Source of the DNA: Paragorgia papillata
Taxonomy: Eukaryota > Cnidaria > Anthozoa > Scleralcyonacea > Coralliidae
DNA: 64,000 bases
Reading direction: 5' to 3'
Assembly: GCA_035771165.1 (NCBI GenBank)
Contig: JAWNZC010000419.1
Location: forward strand, 1,283,501 to 1,347,500
Position 1 is the stretch's first letter. Every line of letters begins with the position of its first letter. The translations under genes and the position numbers were made by a program. This document shows, piece after piece, positions 11,760-29,941 of the stretch. The notes under the pieces are model-generated. The model was not told the DNA's origin, did not search any database, and saw only the letters and a list, made by a program, of their open reading frames with translations.

Positions 11760-13147
11760 GGTTAGAAATTTACATCGATGTATATATCAACGTCAATGAT
11801 ATACAGTAATGTACCTCTCACGACAAATCTTAGGGGGGAAGGGCCAGCTAGGCTAGTTTATGTAAGAAATTAACATGTCCTATATCATATACCCAACTTT
11901 TATTTACATGCATGCAGCGCAAACCTGCATTTCCCGCAATGTTGTTGTTTTTCTTAGTTTTCTTCTTCTTCTTCCTTTTCCTGTCCATTCCTAATTGATA
12001 TAAAAAACAAAATCTAACTCTGTAGACTAGATTGTGCAGCTTCAAGATATACTATTACTTAAAAATCGTAATTTTATACCTCCATGGAATAGTACATTTA
12101 AATCAACTGTTGACCCATGATAAATGCCCTGATCCCACAACGTTTTTGCTTTATCAACCTTAAAGAGATTATTGCAATTTTGACCACAATAAGTACTTCA
12201 ATTACGATGAGAACAGTTAAGTAACACACACGTCTAATAAAATACAAATTAATAAATATTGATATTGCTGAAAAACATTTATGCACCTGTTTTGTTCCAA
12301 ATATAACATTGTAGCTCTTCACTTCTTCTCCAAGTTCCGTTGACAGAACTTTTAGCAAATTTTCACCATTTGAAAAGAGATCAATGTTGATTGTTTGCAG
12401 TTGTAAATTCTTGTCTCTAACTAGGATCTGACTTTTAACGCTGCCAAACCAACTAGACAAGACACTATATAATTAATGAACTGAAAGATATTAAATAAAT
12501 TACAAAAATGGTATAGAGTATAAACGGATATGGTACAGGTTATCTGAAATATGTGTTAAACGAGTCAGATAAGCCTTCTTTAGTCAGATAACTAGTCCTA
12601 AAAATCAACCAGAAATTATTGAACGTAGCTTTCGTAGCTTTACTATATATTTCGATTTGTATTTCAACACTGCCTACGCAGCACACTACTTTTATTTCAC
12701 TGTTTGAACAACCAAGTCATACAAGTGTTTTGGTTATATTAATCGCACAGTTGATTGCATCACATGCATGCATGCATGCATGGACAATTTGCTAGTAGCT
12801 TGGTCCGTTTGCCGTTTGGTTGTGTTAAATGAATTACTATATACATGTATGAAGAGATTATCAAAACAAATTGTTGTAAGAGCCCAAGTTACGACAAACA
12901 AACTGAGCAAATTTATTAATGAATTATCAGAGTTAACTCTTTCTCTTGGTGGAGTCCGACGATGTATTTGTCTCTGCATGCTAACGCAGATGATTTTACT
13001 CGTCACAGCTAGGGAAAATCCACTGACAGGAAATTAAGGCTGAAAACTAATTAAGAGAAAAAACGAGGATAATTTAAAAGTCCACCTGCTTGTAACATCA
13101 TGGGTCTTGGGAGCTGTTGTTTTGGGAAATGAAGTGAATCTGGGTTT
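2504..13147 (-). CDS. giant SAMD9/SAMD9L-like protein with ubiquitin-like, SAM, tandem AlbA_2, P-loop NTPase and cold-shock modules
   Basis: Eleven exons with matching phases: 13147-13086, 12452-12287, 12158-12080, 11555-11307, 11185-11053, 10529-5673, 5556-4692, 4284-4238, 4016-3731, 3339-3076, 2593-2504; together 7,098 nt (2,366 codons). In order: a ubiquitin-like fold at about residues 25-100 (VIFGTKQ, then TLWDQGIYHGSTV); a SAM domain, 105-170 (FWTKHQVVEWI); a first AlbA_2 module near 420-575 (NGDIFVGVEESG); a second near 615-785 (NSLGGSIFFGV); a P-loop NTPase with Walker-like KADRGAGTTT near 1206; TPR-like helices near 1570; then cold-shock/OB-like folds (NGYGFLKHPD, TYGFIKPD, EGFVLCTSDNGG). 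This order matches the SAMD9 family, cytosolic stress and antiviral factors of 1,589 residues in human SAMD9; the ubiquitin-like domain and long OB tail are extra. No start codon was found, so the 5' end is open. The donor of the 865-nt exon could also be at 4680. Confidence 0.82.
2733..2880. repeat. partial foldback element related to 38713-38943
   Basis: In the last intron of the SAMD9-like gene, the phrase AAGCCCTGATCAAACGAGAA is followed by inverted copies of AACGCAAGTCATCGCAAG. The same arms delimit a complete element in the MRPL23 region. Confidence 0.6.
4348..4425 (+). pseudogene. degenerate tRNA-like sequence (tRNA relic or SINE head)
   Basis: TAGCTCAGTGGT fits a tRNA A box and GGTTTGATCGC is a damaged B box, with the spacing of a tRNA. 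The ends do not form a good acceptor stem, so it is unlikely to be a working tRNA. It lies in an intron of the SAMD9-like gene. Confidence 0.5.
4460..4675. repeat. short inverted-repeat element beside the 3' border of a SAMD9-like exon
   Basis: A left arm with ATGAATGACCCCAGTGCTGG faces a right arm with GCTGAGTGACTGGGGTCACT. The right arm overlaps the read-through end of the 865-nt exon, which favours the splice donor at 4692/4691 over a longer exon. Confidence 0.5.
10787..10945. repeat. single arm of palindromic family I
   Basis: Contains CTGACGAAGGGCCTTCGCTC and TTTCGGCAGTATAT, as in the palindromes at 32609-32754 and 44890-45077, but only one arm is present. A further piece (CACTGCCTACGCAGCACACT) lies at 12665-12700. 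Both are in introns of the SAMD9-like gene. Confidence 0.6.
11708..11762. repeat. (CAGA)n microsatellite
   Basis: About 13 uninterrupted copies of CAGA in an intron of the SAMD9-like gene. Confidence 0.95.
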
Positions 13148-13546
13148 CTAAAATAGATGTACACAAATGATTAACATCGCCTCAGCATCATCTTTTCTGT
13201 TTTATAAATAAATACACCATAAACTCAAATGGCCATTATTTTAGTACTGACACCTTTTTCGTTTTTAGAGAGCTAAAAGTCTCATTAGAATGAACATATT
13301 TCGAACCACTGTTAAAAAGGTTTTGCATGGATTCTAAAAAGATTAAAGGCAAAACGTCATTAAAAATTATTTTTTATATAGCTATTTTAAAAGAAATCAA
13401 AATCAAAAGGAAATTAAAATTATCTACCAATTATTTCAATTTAACTTATACTGACGGTTTGCAAACTGTGAGACGCAAAGAAAACTTGGTGTTGTCATTA
13501 TAATTACATTAGCCTTAATTCAGATACATTTTAAAGACAGATATAT

Positions 13547-14530
13547 ATAATTATGTGTACATATTTAAAATACAAACTATTAAGAGTCTCAGGCAACAAA
13601 TCCAGCTTTGATTTTAAGAAAAGCAAACGCTTTTTCAGTATTGCTTTTTTCTTCTCTAGTTCCTAAAATGAACATAGATAAAAACATTTGATAACCATGC
13701 ACTTATGTATATCATAAAATGTAGGTAGACTAGTATTTATAATGAAATATAAATGTAGGACAAACAAACATATAATTTTATTTTATAAGCATTATATTTA
13801 CAACTATAGCATTTAATTAAGTTATAAAATATATATTTCCTAGTTAATTTAATGTAAATGATTGTGTAACACCATAAAATAGACTTCTATAATTTAATAC
13901 AGTAAAAACCCACTAACAAGAACCTACATTTTTCCAAATCAGCCTGGGATAGGTTCCTATATATTCTTATATATTCTTATATAAATAAATTCTTAATTTC
14001 AGCCTGAGGTTCTTAATAGTGGTAGGTTCTTGTTAGCGGGTTTTTACTGTATACCATTAAACTTCAAAATACCATACCAGAATGTCTGACACTTACCAAC
14101 AACAAACTACAATTAAGATTGTTCTCATTTTCACGTCTCAAGCTATTTATTATTGAAACAAGATTTTCATACTTTATAACCAGTTGTGACATTTCCAGTA
14201 TCTATAACAAGTTAAGAATTTTGGCTCAAAAATGCTTTGAATTAACAATAATAAAACGAATAATAATTCAAGATTAACTACAGTAGTATATATATGTACC
14301 AACTGAAGACAGATTGAGTTAATTAGTTTGTAGCTAGTTTATTAGTAACACATTACATTTAATACCTGTTTGTTTCTAAGCAATTCTTCTTGCTTGAGAG
14401 CATTTTTATATTTTTTAGTAATACGAAGAGGTACTAATCGGTTGTTCGATCTTAACTCCCCAGTGTATCCGACAAGAATATCGTGTGGATTTACAGGGTA
14501 TACCCTTCTTTCTCTGTATCTTTTCATTTC
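13547..14530 (-). CDS. three coiled-coil exons, separate gene or 5' part of the SAMD9-like gene
   Basis: Three minus-strand exons with good acceptors are in phase 0 with each other: 14530-14366 (55 codons, donor CAG|GTATTA), 14201-14097 (35 codons, donor TTG|GTAAGT) and one starting at 13662. The predicted chain is charged and heptad-like (KQEELLRNKQ, then SLRRENEN, then ELEKKKAILKKR), so a coiled coil is likely. An ATG lies at 14527, directly after the first acceptor. The last exon either runs to an in-frame TAA near 13530 or splices at a weak TAT|GTACAC donor near 13547. That donor is also phase 0 and would join the first SAMD9-like exon at 13147. I do not recognise the protein. Confidence 0.45.
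13898..14052. mobile_element. short TA-flanked hairpin element
   Basis: The ends TACAGTAAAAACCCACTAAC and its inverse complement close a 155-base foldback sequence. It contains a tandem TATATTCT stretch. It sits between two of the coiled-coil exons. Confidence 0.75.
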
Positions 14531-14576
14531 CTTGAAAGAGGAGAAATGTTGAGCTTAACAATATTTTTACTAAACT

Positions 14577-14810
14577 AACTTCATTTATACTGAAGGATAT
14601 TACCCTATCAGTCATATCTAAACTGTTCTCCCCAGAGGTCCAGCTAGTATTAAAAGTGCTAGACCATATTCCCCATTAGTCCAGTGAGGAAACTGGAGTA
14701 CAGTAAACTAAACTAGCCCCATTTAACTAGATAACTATATCAGTCATACCTAAAGTCTAAACTGTTTTCCCTAGAGGTCCAGTAAAGGTCACCCTATTTT
14801 GGTCTCGTGT
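14577..14810. repeat. degenerate copies of the repeat at 55398-55800
   Basis: Phrases such as CTATCAGTCATATCTAAACT and CCCAGAGGTCCAG occur twice here. The rest of 14810-15160 shows no gene. Confidence 0.6.
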
Positions 14811-15160
14811 TACTATGCAAGAAGTAACAGTACCAAAATATTTTTGGAAGCAGTTACTTGAAAAAATAGTCCCTCCCTCTACCATTGGCCTCCCCTTTTA
14901 TCAAGCCCAACCTCTTCAGTGCTACTTAAAATTATTTTTAAGTCTAATATTTCATGTAAATGTCTATCTAAATCACTAAATCAGATAACGTTTTCAGTTC
15001 ACAACTTTTACTGGGCAAATTAAATATGCCCCCTCCCCCTATTAAATCCCTCTTGAAGAGCAAAAAATCCAAAAATACTAAATTTTACAAAGAATTTGGA
15101 GGACATGCAAGATCTTGGGAGAGGGACAGGTCTCCAGTCCGTAGTATAAACAATTAATTA

Positions 15161-15443
15161 TAGTCAGTTTCAGCTTGCTTTTGAAATTCGTTTGTCAACA
15201 TTCGTTGGTTCGTTGTGAAGTTCGTCGTGAAGTTCGAATTTAATAAGCTTTGAATTGAATTCCTTTGGTAAAATCACGGAGAAGAAGATTATTTGTTGTA
15301 TAGAATATAATAATAGATACTTCTAATGGTTAAGCAGAAACAAATTGCCGACTTAAATTTGTATCCGTGACCTCGCAACGTAGTTCGGAATGTTCATTTC
15401 AATTATACGTATCGGATTTCAAAAGCAAGCTGAAACGGACTAT
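15161..15443. mobile_element. MITE-like element, family J (copy 1)
   Basis: Ends TAGTCAGTTTCAGCTTGCTT and the inverse complement AAGCAAGCTGAAACGGACTA. Internal sequence (GTTCGTCGTGAAGTTCG, AATTGAATTCCTTTGG) is shared with 27799-28136. Confidence 0.8.
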
Positions 15444-15775
15444 AATAGACAAGTTCGTTTATAGCATTTCCAGTGTCAAAATCCCCCAAGACGTTTTATG
15501 TTATGTGTTTTTATGACATCTAAAACACTTCACACTTGTCAATTTCCTAGGTATACTAAGCACTATACTATAATAAGCGACCCTAGCTTAGGTTAGGTTA
15601 GACTTAATAAAAGAAGAATTTTACGGTTACTTTTATATGCTCTTTATCTAGTACGTGGAAGTGGTGAATGAATGGAGATTCAAAAAATTCTTTGCGTGCT
15701 ACGCAAACTCGTGTTTTGAAATGTACTTTATATTAAATTCCAAATCCAGCAAGGAAAGAGTTTCTTTCATTATAA

Positions 15776-16183
15776 ATGTTAGATCCACAACCCAGAAGCA
15801 AAACTGAAGTACATAAAGAAGTACATATGTGTACAGTTTGCAGTGCTGGTACTGTCAAACTTACCTGTTCGGACGAAGCTTCCCTTTTTCAAATATTGAT
15901 TTTTGTCATATCACAAACCATCTCTGATTATTTACGCTGCATAAACAGCTCGCTAGACGATAGGAAACATAATAAACTACATTTTGGACTCGTCGTGTTC
16001 GTAGAAAATGCGAAAGAACTAATGAAACGACATCAGCTTGACAACAATGACATCTTGTATTCGGGGTATTCCCAAGGGCCTGTTCCAGGAATTGTGGAAC
16101 GGATAGACCGGAAGCTTGCGGGAAGTCTGGTACGGTACTACCACTTTCGCTATCTATTCGTTATTATTATTCGTTATCTATAA
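15776..16183 (+). CDS. unrecognised plus-strand ORF, possible first coding exon
   Basis: A 135-codon frame begins with an ATG preceded in frame by TAA and has a coding-like composition up to about residue 117 (for example KELMKRHQLDNNDILYSG and PGIVERIDRK). After that a plausible donor, CTG|GTACGG at about 16128, precedes a low-complexity tail, so only 15776-16127 may be coding. A hydrophobic run (LFQILIFVISQ) lies near residues 42-52. No family is recognised and no second exon was found. It diverges from the coiled-coil exons, and the 1.2 kb between them could hold a shared promoter. Confidence 0.35.
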   Translation: MLDPQPRSKTEVHKEVHMCTVCSAGTVKLTCSDEASLFQILIFVISQTISDYLRCINSSLDDRKHNKLHFGLVVFVENAKELMKRHQLDNNDILYSGYSQGPVPGIVERIDRKLAGSLVRYYHFRYLFVIIIRYL

Positions 16184-16326
16184 CGTTGAAACGTAAGGGA
16201 AAATACCACAAAATACATGATAATTAAAGTGCTTATAAACCCTAGTATTACTGATATGGATTCTATATAACGTGAATAGTTGATTGCCAAAATATCTTTT
16301 TACAGTTGAACTTTTATTTAGTGTTA

Positions 16327-16731
16327 TACAGTGTGTATCAAAAAAACCTGAACCCTTAGAAAACAACCTATTGTAGTAGTTTGAAAGCCCTAAGCACTTC
16401 GCTGAACCCACAGATGCGTAAAACACACGGTCTTATACACCTGGGAAATTAAGATAACTTGAAGTGTATGCATGGTGAAAGTATTTAAAGCTTTTTCGCT
16501 TCGTTTAACTTAGGCCTGTTCCAAACGCCGCTCTTCTCATGTGCCGAACCTAATGATAATGACCTAAATCCTTTGTTTATGCTGATTTGCATTAGGTTCG
16601 GCGCATGAGAAGAGCGGCGTTTGGAACGGGCCTTATTGTGCTGATTAATTTATAACGCAGCGCTTTTAGGGCTTTCAAACTACTACAATAGGTTGTTTTC
16701 TAAGGGTTCAGTTTTTTTGATATACACTGTA
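16327..16731. mobile_element. family D element (copy 1) with a second hairpin nested inside
   Basis: Ends are TACAGTGTGTATCAAAAAAA and its inverse complement, and CAACCTATTGTAGTAGTTTG also appears at both ends. At 16510-16634 a foldback with arms GGCCTGTTCCAAACGCCGCT interrupts the sequence found unbroken in copy 2 (21031-21357), so the nesting can be read directly. Confidence 0.85.
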
Positions 16732-16732
16732 T

Positions 16733-16968
16733 AGAGGTTTGTCATTTCCAAAATGGTAACTGAGATGACGTCAATGCCGTAGGCATTTCTGCTCGTTTCA
16801 TTCTTTAATATAAAAAACGGCTTGAAGATTTTAATGAAACAATGATAAAATATAGAATAAACTATTCACGTATTCATTAACATGTGAATTGGATAATAAT
16901 TGTGTATGCAAATATTAAATGCCTACATAGACGTCATCCTCATTACCATTTTGGAAATACAAACCTCA
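16733..16968. mobile_element. inverted-repeat element with TGACGTCA arms
   Basis: The left arm GAGGTTTGTCATTTCCAAAA continues to GATGACGTCA, and the right arm carries the inverse complement. It abuts the family D element. Confidence 0.75.
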
Positions 16969-17107
16969 ATTATAACAACAAATACAAGTTCAAATCAAAA
17001 AAGATTTTGGCATTCAACTATTCACATTAAATAGAATTCATATTAGTAATATCATATTTGGGTTTATAAACACTTTCAAAAAGAAAACAATATTTATTAT
17101 AATTACA

Positions 17108-17435
17108 CAGTCGTTTGTAACCGAAGCGGAAACACCACTCGTCAAAACATGTTTTATCCACGGTACCAATTTCAAAAGGGTTAACTTTGGCTTAAGTTTA
17201 TAGAACATGTTTTGACGGGCGGTACGTGTTTCTGCTAGGTGCAAACGACTGTAGTGGTTGTAGTGGTGGTGGCGATATAGTAATGTTATGAATAATGATA
17301 GATGGTGATGATAATGATGGTAATAATGGTGATGGTAGATGATAATAGTACTGATGATGGTAGTGATGATGGTAATGATAGCAAGTATTGGTAATAGTGA
17401 TGATTGTGATAGTGGTGGTAATGATGATAACTGAA
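17108..17435. repeat. hairpin followed by a GAT/GGT-rich microsatellite
   Basis: CAGTCGTTTG and CAAACGACTG close a foldback at 17108-17255, whose arms also share ACATGTTTTGACG-type sequence. From 17225 to 17435 the strand is an irregular TGATGATGG/TAATGG repeat. Region 17436-17900 shows no gene. Confidence 0.7.
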
Positions 17436-17907
17436 AAATATTCATATTGCTCTACAAATTAAAAATTTGATTTTAACCCATTTTTATTCCCATATTTACA
17501 AATTATCTCCTTTCCATTAAAAAAATAAACAACAGCAGAGCTAACATATTTGAACGTAATTAAAAGTACAATCCAAAATAGATCAAGATGGTTCTAGGTT
17601 ATAAATACAAATACAAAGACTGTGAACTGTCATAAGACATTAAAATAAGAAAAGAGTAGCCTGATCGTCCTCATTGAGTTGTCAAAAATGATCATGAAAA
17701 TTGATTTAGACAGTCTAGCTGTTTTTATCCAATTTTTTTATTTTTTATTTATTTATATCAATTTGGCAAAAATACAAATTAAAGCCAGGAACCAACAACA
17801 GGGGGAAAAAACCAGTAACAGTGGCCCAGTTAATATAATAACCTATTACTGTATTATATATAATAATTGTAATAATAATTATTGTATATAAAATAATATA
17901 ATTATAT

Positions 17908-20719
17908 TTAGCTAGATTTAAAGGATGCTATAGCTCTCTTCAGCTGTTCATATGTCAAGAACATCATAATGTTCCATGAACCAAGTCTTATAAAATTTGG
18001 AGTAAATCTATAATGCAATGAAAAACAAACTGTCAGTTCACAGAATGTGAGAAATCAATTTTAGAATAGAACAACTCTCAGAAGAGTGTTTTATCAGGAT
18101 ATCCAAACATCTCAAAGTTTAATACTCCAAAACATCTCTGTCAGTGTTTGAATATCCTGATGAAGCAGTCTCCTCATTGCATATAATATACTAGTGAGGT
18201 TAAGTTCGACTTCCAACGTGTCAGTATACCAATAATACTGAATACAGTTCTGATCATGATGTGCAGTTAGCTAGATAATTTAACAATGGGCGTATGGAAT
18301 TTCGCTAGTCAACACTTCTGAAGTAGACTGAATTTCAGTAGTCAGTTTGATAGGATGATGCCGATCGCTCTAATTTTCTTAGCTCTAGGGCGAGAAGAAG
18401 CTCTTCCTCATCTATAATGTCATCATCATTAATGCTTGCAGAAGTAAGACATCTTCGAGGTTTATATTACCCGCCATGTTTCACAGTTTAATTAGTATTC
18501 GCATTTGAATTTGCAAGCTTATCGGATTTCAAATATGACAACGAATTGGAAGTGGAAGTGTAGAATATCAGTGGTATTCGTGTTGGAAGTCGGGCTGAAC
18601 CTCTTTATTATAATTATAAAAATATGTGATTGTTGATACTCGAAGTTTTACACATGTGAATGATCATCCACAGCCATACAACTCTGAAATTGTAAAGTTG
18701 TACAATGGCAACTCTTACCCTTTATAAAATGCTGTTAGTCCATTATGTTTCATTGTGGAGGCAGCACAATGAAGAGCACTCCTGTATTGGCCTGGGGGAG
18801 AGTTCATGAATCTCGTCTTGATAACATCAACCGGTGAAGCTATCACAGTAGCTGCAAACCCAGCACCAAATGCAGAGATCAAATGCAAAGGAATTCTATC
18901 ATGTAAAAGTTCTTTAGCCAAGAAGAAGCTCTTTATAATATCATACACCACAACTTCAGACACATTAACAAGACTCAAACGAGCAATGTTGGCAAAAGAA
19001 CCTTTCCACATACCAGGAACACCCTCGTGATGGTAGATTGTATAGTAAGCATTAAACGCACCAGTGTATCTGGCATTCTTTGTACCACTAGCCTGCATGC
19101 GAATTTTCACAACATCAGTGCATTGAAATAGACAAACTGCCATTGTTCCAGTAGTGATACTCGCTGCAATTTTAGTTAAAATTCGTGGATGATCACCACT
19201 ACCATCATCACCGTAGAATTTCTTCACTGAATCATACAAGCCAATCCTAATGCTTGCAAATGCCAGTTGTCGATGAATAGCAGGAACAAGACCACTGTAG
19301 AGACTGCGTACACCTTCTTCTCTCGCTATAGTCATTAAAGTTCCAAATAAACCACGGTATTGTTTAACAAGATGAGACTGCGAAACCACACCATTCTTTT
19401 CAGCTAGGGTAATAATATTTTCTCCTTGGAGCTATAAATTGAACCACAATATAGGAGAGGGCTTGCTATTATAATGTGCAATAACACTGCTCTGACAGTG
19501 GTGTGATTCAGAGCTAATTACCCCCTAGTTAATTTGCATGGGGGGCCACATTAACACCCCCCCCCCCACCCCCCACAGTTTAGACTTAGAGCCTAAAAAA
19601 TTTAAATATTATAGTTTTCAACTGGATAGATCTTTACAAAACAAATGTCCATTCATTCCAAATGCCCCAGTAATAAGTTCCGACTGAAAATTAAAACAGC
19701 TGGTAAAATATATTTTACTGAGCCATTCCACTGCTATATTAACTAGTACATTTTTCATCATGATCTATTGATCTTGTACCCCATTTCTCGGCAGGGCCCC
19801 CAAATCAGTCAGGGGCCCTTAATTTTCCCTCTTAAGCCTGGTTTCCATATAGCCGTAAGAGCCGGCGGCATGGCTGCGGCAAGGGGTGATGGTCCAATCA
19901 TAGACAGTGTTGAAATAGCCAGTAATAAAAAGCTGTACGCGATTGGACCATTGTCCCTTGCCGCAGTCATGCCGCCGGCTCTTACGCCTATATGGAAACC
20001 AGGCTTAGGGCCTGCATGCGGGTCCAAAGATCACCCATACGATAACTCACGCCCAATCAAGCCAAATCATGAAAGAAGCAAAAGAAATGATGAAAAACTG
20101 AAGCAAAAATATGATCCCCTGAAGAAATTGAAAGCTTTCCACTGCCATATTACAAAACGCTAGAGCAGATAATCTCAACCGAAATATATCTTACATTTTA
20201 ATCTCCCCTCGTAAACAATTTTTATCGTATTAATTAAAAGTTGTATTCAATCATTTCAATAGCAACTTTAACTGTATCACTAAAATATCGACGTTCACAG
20301 CAGATTTGTAGTTTTACTCAGTATAGTTACTGTACTGTAACATATAATTAATACGAGAATATTTAACGCTATTAAAGGACACAAAATCCTCGACAAAATC
20401 TATCGTGCTACGCCATCATGCTGTTAGCTCGTTCTTGGCAAAGAATCAAAGCCGAAAGAATGACATCAAATTGGCAAAATCCAATGTCGATACCTAGCTG
20501 TTCTTTCTCTATCTTGTCTGATCTTTTATCTCAGTGATCCTTTAACTATATATCTCATACCTGCAAACGAACTTTCGACGTGTCAATAGCCATCGTCACT
20601 ATCTCTGCGAACGAAGCTGCCAATCCAGCGCTTACAAATTTAATCCCCGTTGTAGTTTCAAACGATTTAAAACTTTCATGACTATTCCCTTGATTCGCTA
20701 CGACGGATTTTTCAGCCAT
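17908..20719 (-). CDS. UCP-like mitochondrial carrier (SLC25 family)
   Basis: Three exons join in phase: 20719-20561 (starts [11 protein letters not shown]), 19431-18719 and 18007-17908, giving 323 residues against about 309 for vertebrate UCP2. The product resembles uncoupling proteins more than other SLC25 members: [37 protein letters not shown] and a C-terminal [18 protein letters not shown]. Such carriers cross the inner mitochondrial membrane six times and move anions or protons. The third carrier signature is intact (PVDVIK, residues 253-258), but the first reads AIDTSK (Ala44 for Pro) and the second CTDVVK (Cys157 for Pro). All splice borders are GT-AG with agreeing phases, so it looks functional. 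Whether it is a true UCP orthologue or a divergent paralogue cannot be decided here. Confidence 0.9.
18195..18607. mobile_element. inverted-repeat element in the second UCP-like intron
   Basis: GAGGTTAAGTTCGACTTCCA at the left is mirrored by GGAAGTCGGGCTGAACCTC at the right; about 410 bases, non-coding. Confidence 0.6.
19837..20009. mobile_element. 173-bp foldback element with 70-80 bp arms
   Basis: GCCTGGTTTCCATATAGCCG and the following GTAAGAGCCGGCGGCATG recur in inverse complement at the other end. Lies in the first intron of the UCP-like gene. Confidence 0.9.
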
Positions 20720-20928
20720 GCTTGATCTGTAAATCGCATCAAAATGCAATTAAATGTTTTCGTCGGTTACTTCGTTCCTCGGTAATTGTAACATTCAAAT
20801 TGTAAAGTAAACTGCTAAACATCCGGAAAAGTGGCCTCATGGGATATTTCAATGAACCAATAGGAACCAGTCACGCGTGTAGATTGTGGGCGTGTCTGGC
20901 TGTGTGTCCGGCATTTTGATAATAATAC

Positions 20929-21453
20929 AATCTCGTTTCCAGAGCCCACGTTTCCCACCCGGGAAACGAGAGACTCTGGGATAATCCGTTTCACATCGAT
21001 ATTTCATTGGCTGATGAACACAGTGAACTCTACAGTGTGTATCAAAAAAATTCGAACCCTTAGAAAATGAATTAGCATTCTTTTCAAACAACCTATTGTA
21101 GTAGTTTGAAAGCCCTAAGCACTTCGCTGAACCCACAGATGCGTAAAACACACGGTCTTATACGCCTGGGAAATTAAGATAACTTGAAGTGTATGCATGG
21201 TGAAAGTATTTAAAAGCTAATTTTCGCTTCGTTTAACTAATGTGCTGATTAATTTATAACGCAGCGCTTTTAGGGCTTTCAAACTACTACAATAGGTTGT
21301 TTTAAAAGAATCCTAATTCATTTTCTAAGGGTTCGAATTTTTTTGATACACACTGTATATAACTCTTCTTCCGGATACAAGAATCCTGTGATGGCGTGAA
21401 ACGAATTATTCTCGTTTCCCGGGTGGGGAACGTGGGCTCTGGGAACGAGATTG
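20929..21453. mobile_element. family E foldback element hosting family D copy 2
   Basis: The outer arms carry CCCACCCGGGAAACGAGA with CCAGAGCCCACGTTTCC at the left, and the inverse complement at 21377-21453. The centre, 21031-21357, is a complete family D element with its own TACAGTGTGTATCAAAAAAA ends. A solo arm of the outer family lies at 45994-46070. Confidence 0.85.
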
Positions 21454-21547
21454 ATAATAATAATTAACTTGGAACATAATGACATAATAAATAACTTTTT
21501 CCATGCTTCGTTGTTGAGATATTTCAGTTTGTTTGCTGTGGAAATTA

Positions 21548-21720
21548 AACATTTTAACGTCACATGTGCATAATGAGCAATCGGAGAAAGTTATATATCT
21601 TTGCTATTATCAAACCAAATTTATTCGAAGGAAGACCAAACATATGGAATGTGATTATAATTGATAATAGCAAAGATATATTCCGATAAGTCATTATGCA
21701 CGTGTGACATTAAAATGTTT
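21548..21720. mobile_element. 173-bp hairpin element
   Basis: ATTTTAACGTCACATGTGCA and its near inverse complement TGCACGTGTGACATTAAAAT close the element. TTTGCTATTATCAA is also mirrored. Confidence 0.75.
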
Positions 21721-21992
21721 ACAGTCAAACCGGATGTTCTTTACCGCGCGACCTTGCAATATTGAGAGCAACATTGCAATGTTGATTGCAATCGGTACGC
21801 GGCGACTTCTTCGCAAGTTGCTAAAAATTCGCATTTTAAATATCAAACTTCACATAACATGAAGTTTACTTAGAGTTAGTTACTCTGACTTTCAATAGAA
21901 CTTCATATTATGTGAAGTTTGATATTTAAAATGCGAATTTTTAGCAACTTAGCCGTGTACCGATTGCGATCAACAACATCCGGTTTGACTGT
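21721..21992. mobile_element. 272-bp element with ACAGTCAAACCGGATG ends
   Basis: Starts ACAGTCAAACCGGATG and ends CATCCGGTTTGACTGT. Inner arms (AGTTGCTAAAAATTCGCATT) are also inverted around a loop. It touches the preceding element. The region 21993-22385 shows only a short TGAA repeat near 22170-22190. Confidence 0.85.
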
Positions 21993-22385
21993 AAAGGTGT
22001 TGTCCAGTCCGTTCTGCGCATGATCCGCATCTTTGTTTATCGGGACCCTCAAACATGACATTCGTAGATAATTACATGAAGTACTCAGCTCAATGTAAAC
22101 CGTTATAAGCGACATGGCAGAAAACCAAGCGATTCGGTGATGATATCTCTTTGGATTTCTTCTATTTGAATGAATGAATGAATGAATGATAATTTATTTC
22201 AACACGTTTCGTCCAAGAGCAAAAGCTCGTTTTTTACAATCGTTCAATCACAATTGTTACTACGCCTTCACTAATTCAGATAGTTTGTTTACATTCAACA
22301 TCATACAAGCAGCAACTTCAAACTGCAACTGCCAAAACAGCTAGTTACATGTTACAGACTGAGGTGAAGTATATTATCTACTGCA

Positions 22386-22537
22386 AAGGCCTGGCCAAAC
22401 GCTTTCAACATTTCATTCAACAACGTTCAACATCATTCAACAGGATGGCCAAACGCTCTCAACATGTTGAATCACGGTTGAATTCAACAATGTTGAACGA
22501 TGTTGAATGAAATGTTGAAAGCGTTTGGCCAGGCCTT
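22386..22537. mobile_element. GGCCTGGCC MITE, family C (copy 1, short)
   Basis: AAGGCCTGGCCAAACGCTTT at the left and its inverse complement at the right. The interior is built from ATTCAACA / TGTTGAAT words. Other copies: 26662-27107, 39131-39556, 62053-62286, 63121-63567. Confidence 0.9.
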
Positions 22538-22852
22538 AAGCAATCTGGTCAAAACAGCTAGTTACATGTTACAGACTACAGTACTCAGTAGCTGTCTTCC
22601 TTCGCAATACTTTTCCTTGACAAGTATAAGTATCGAGATTCCTTCTGACCCGCATGGTCTTTCTGGTAGTAAATAACAGAGAAGAAACTGTCCTTTTTCG
22701 TCCCAAAAGCTAATTTAGAGTTTCAGCAAATCCTTAGGAATTTCTCTCAGTAGAAAATCCACTGCTTTACTCTTTTACTTTCCTTTTTCGTAGAGAATTT
22801 CGTTTTCTTGGAGCATACATATTTTCTTCCTGTGGTTAGCTTTGCTTGCAAG

Positions 22853-29941
<7,089 letters not shown>

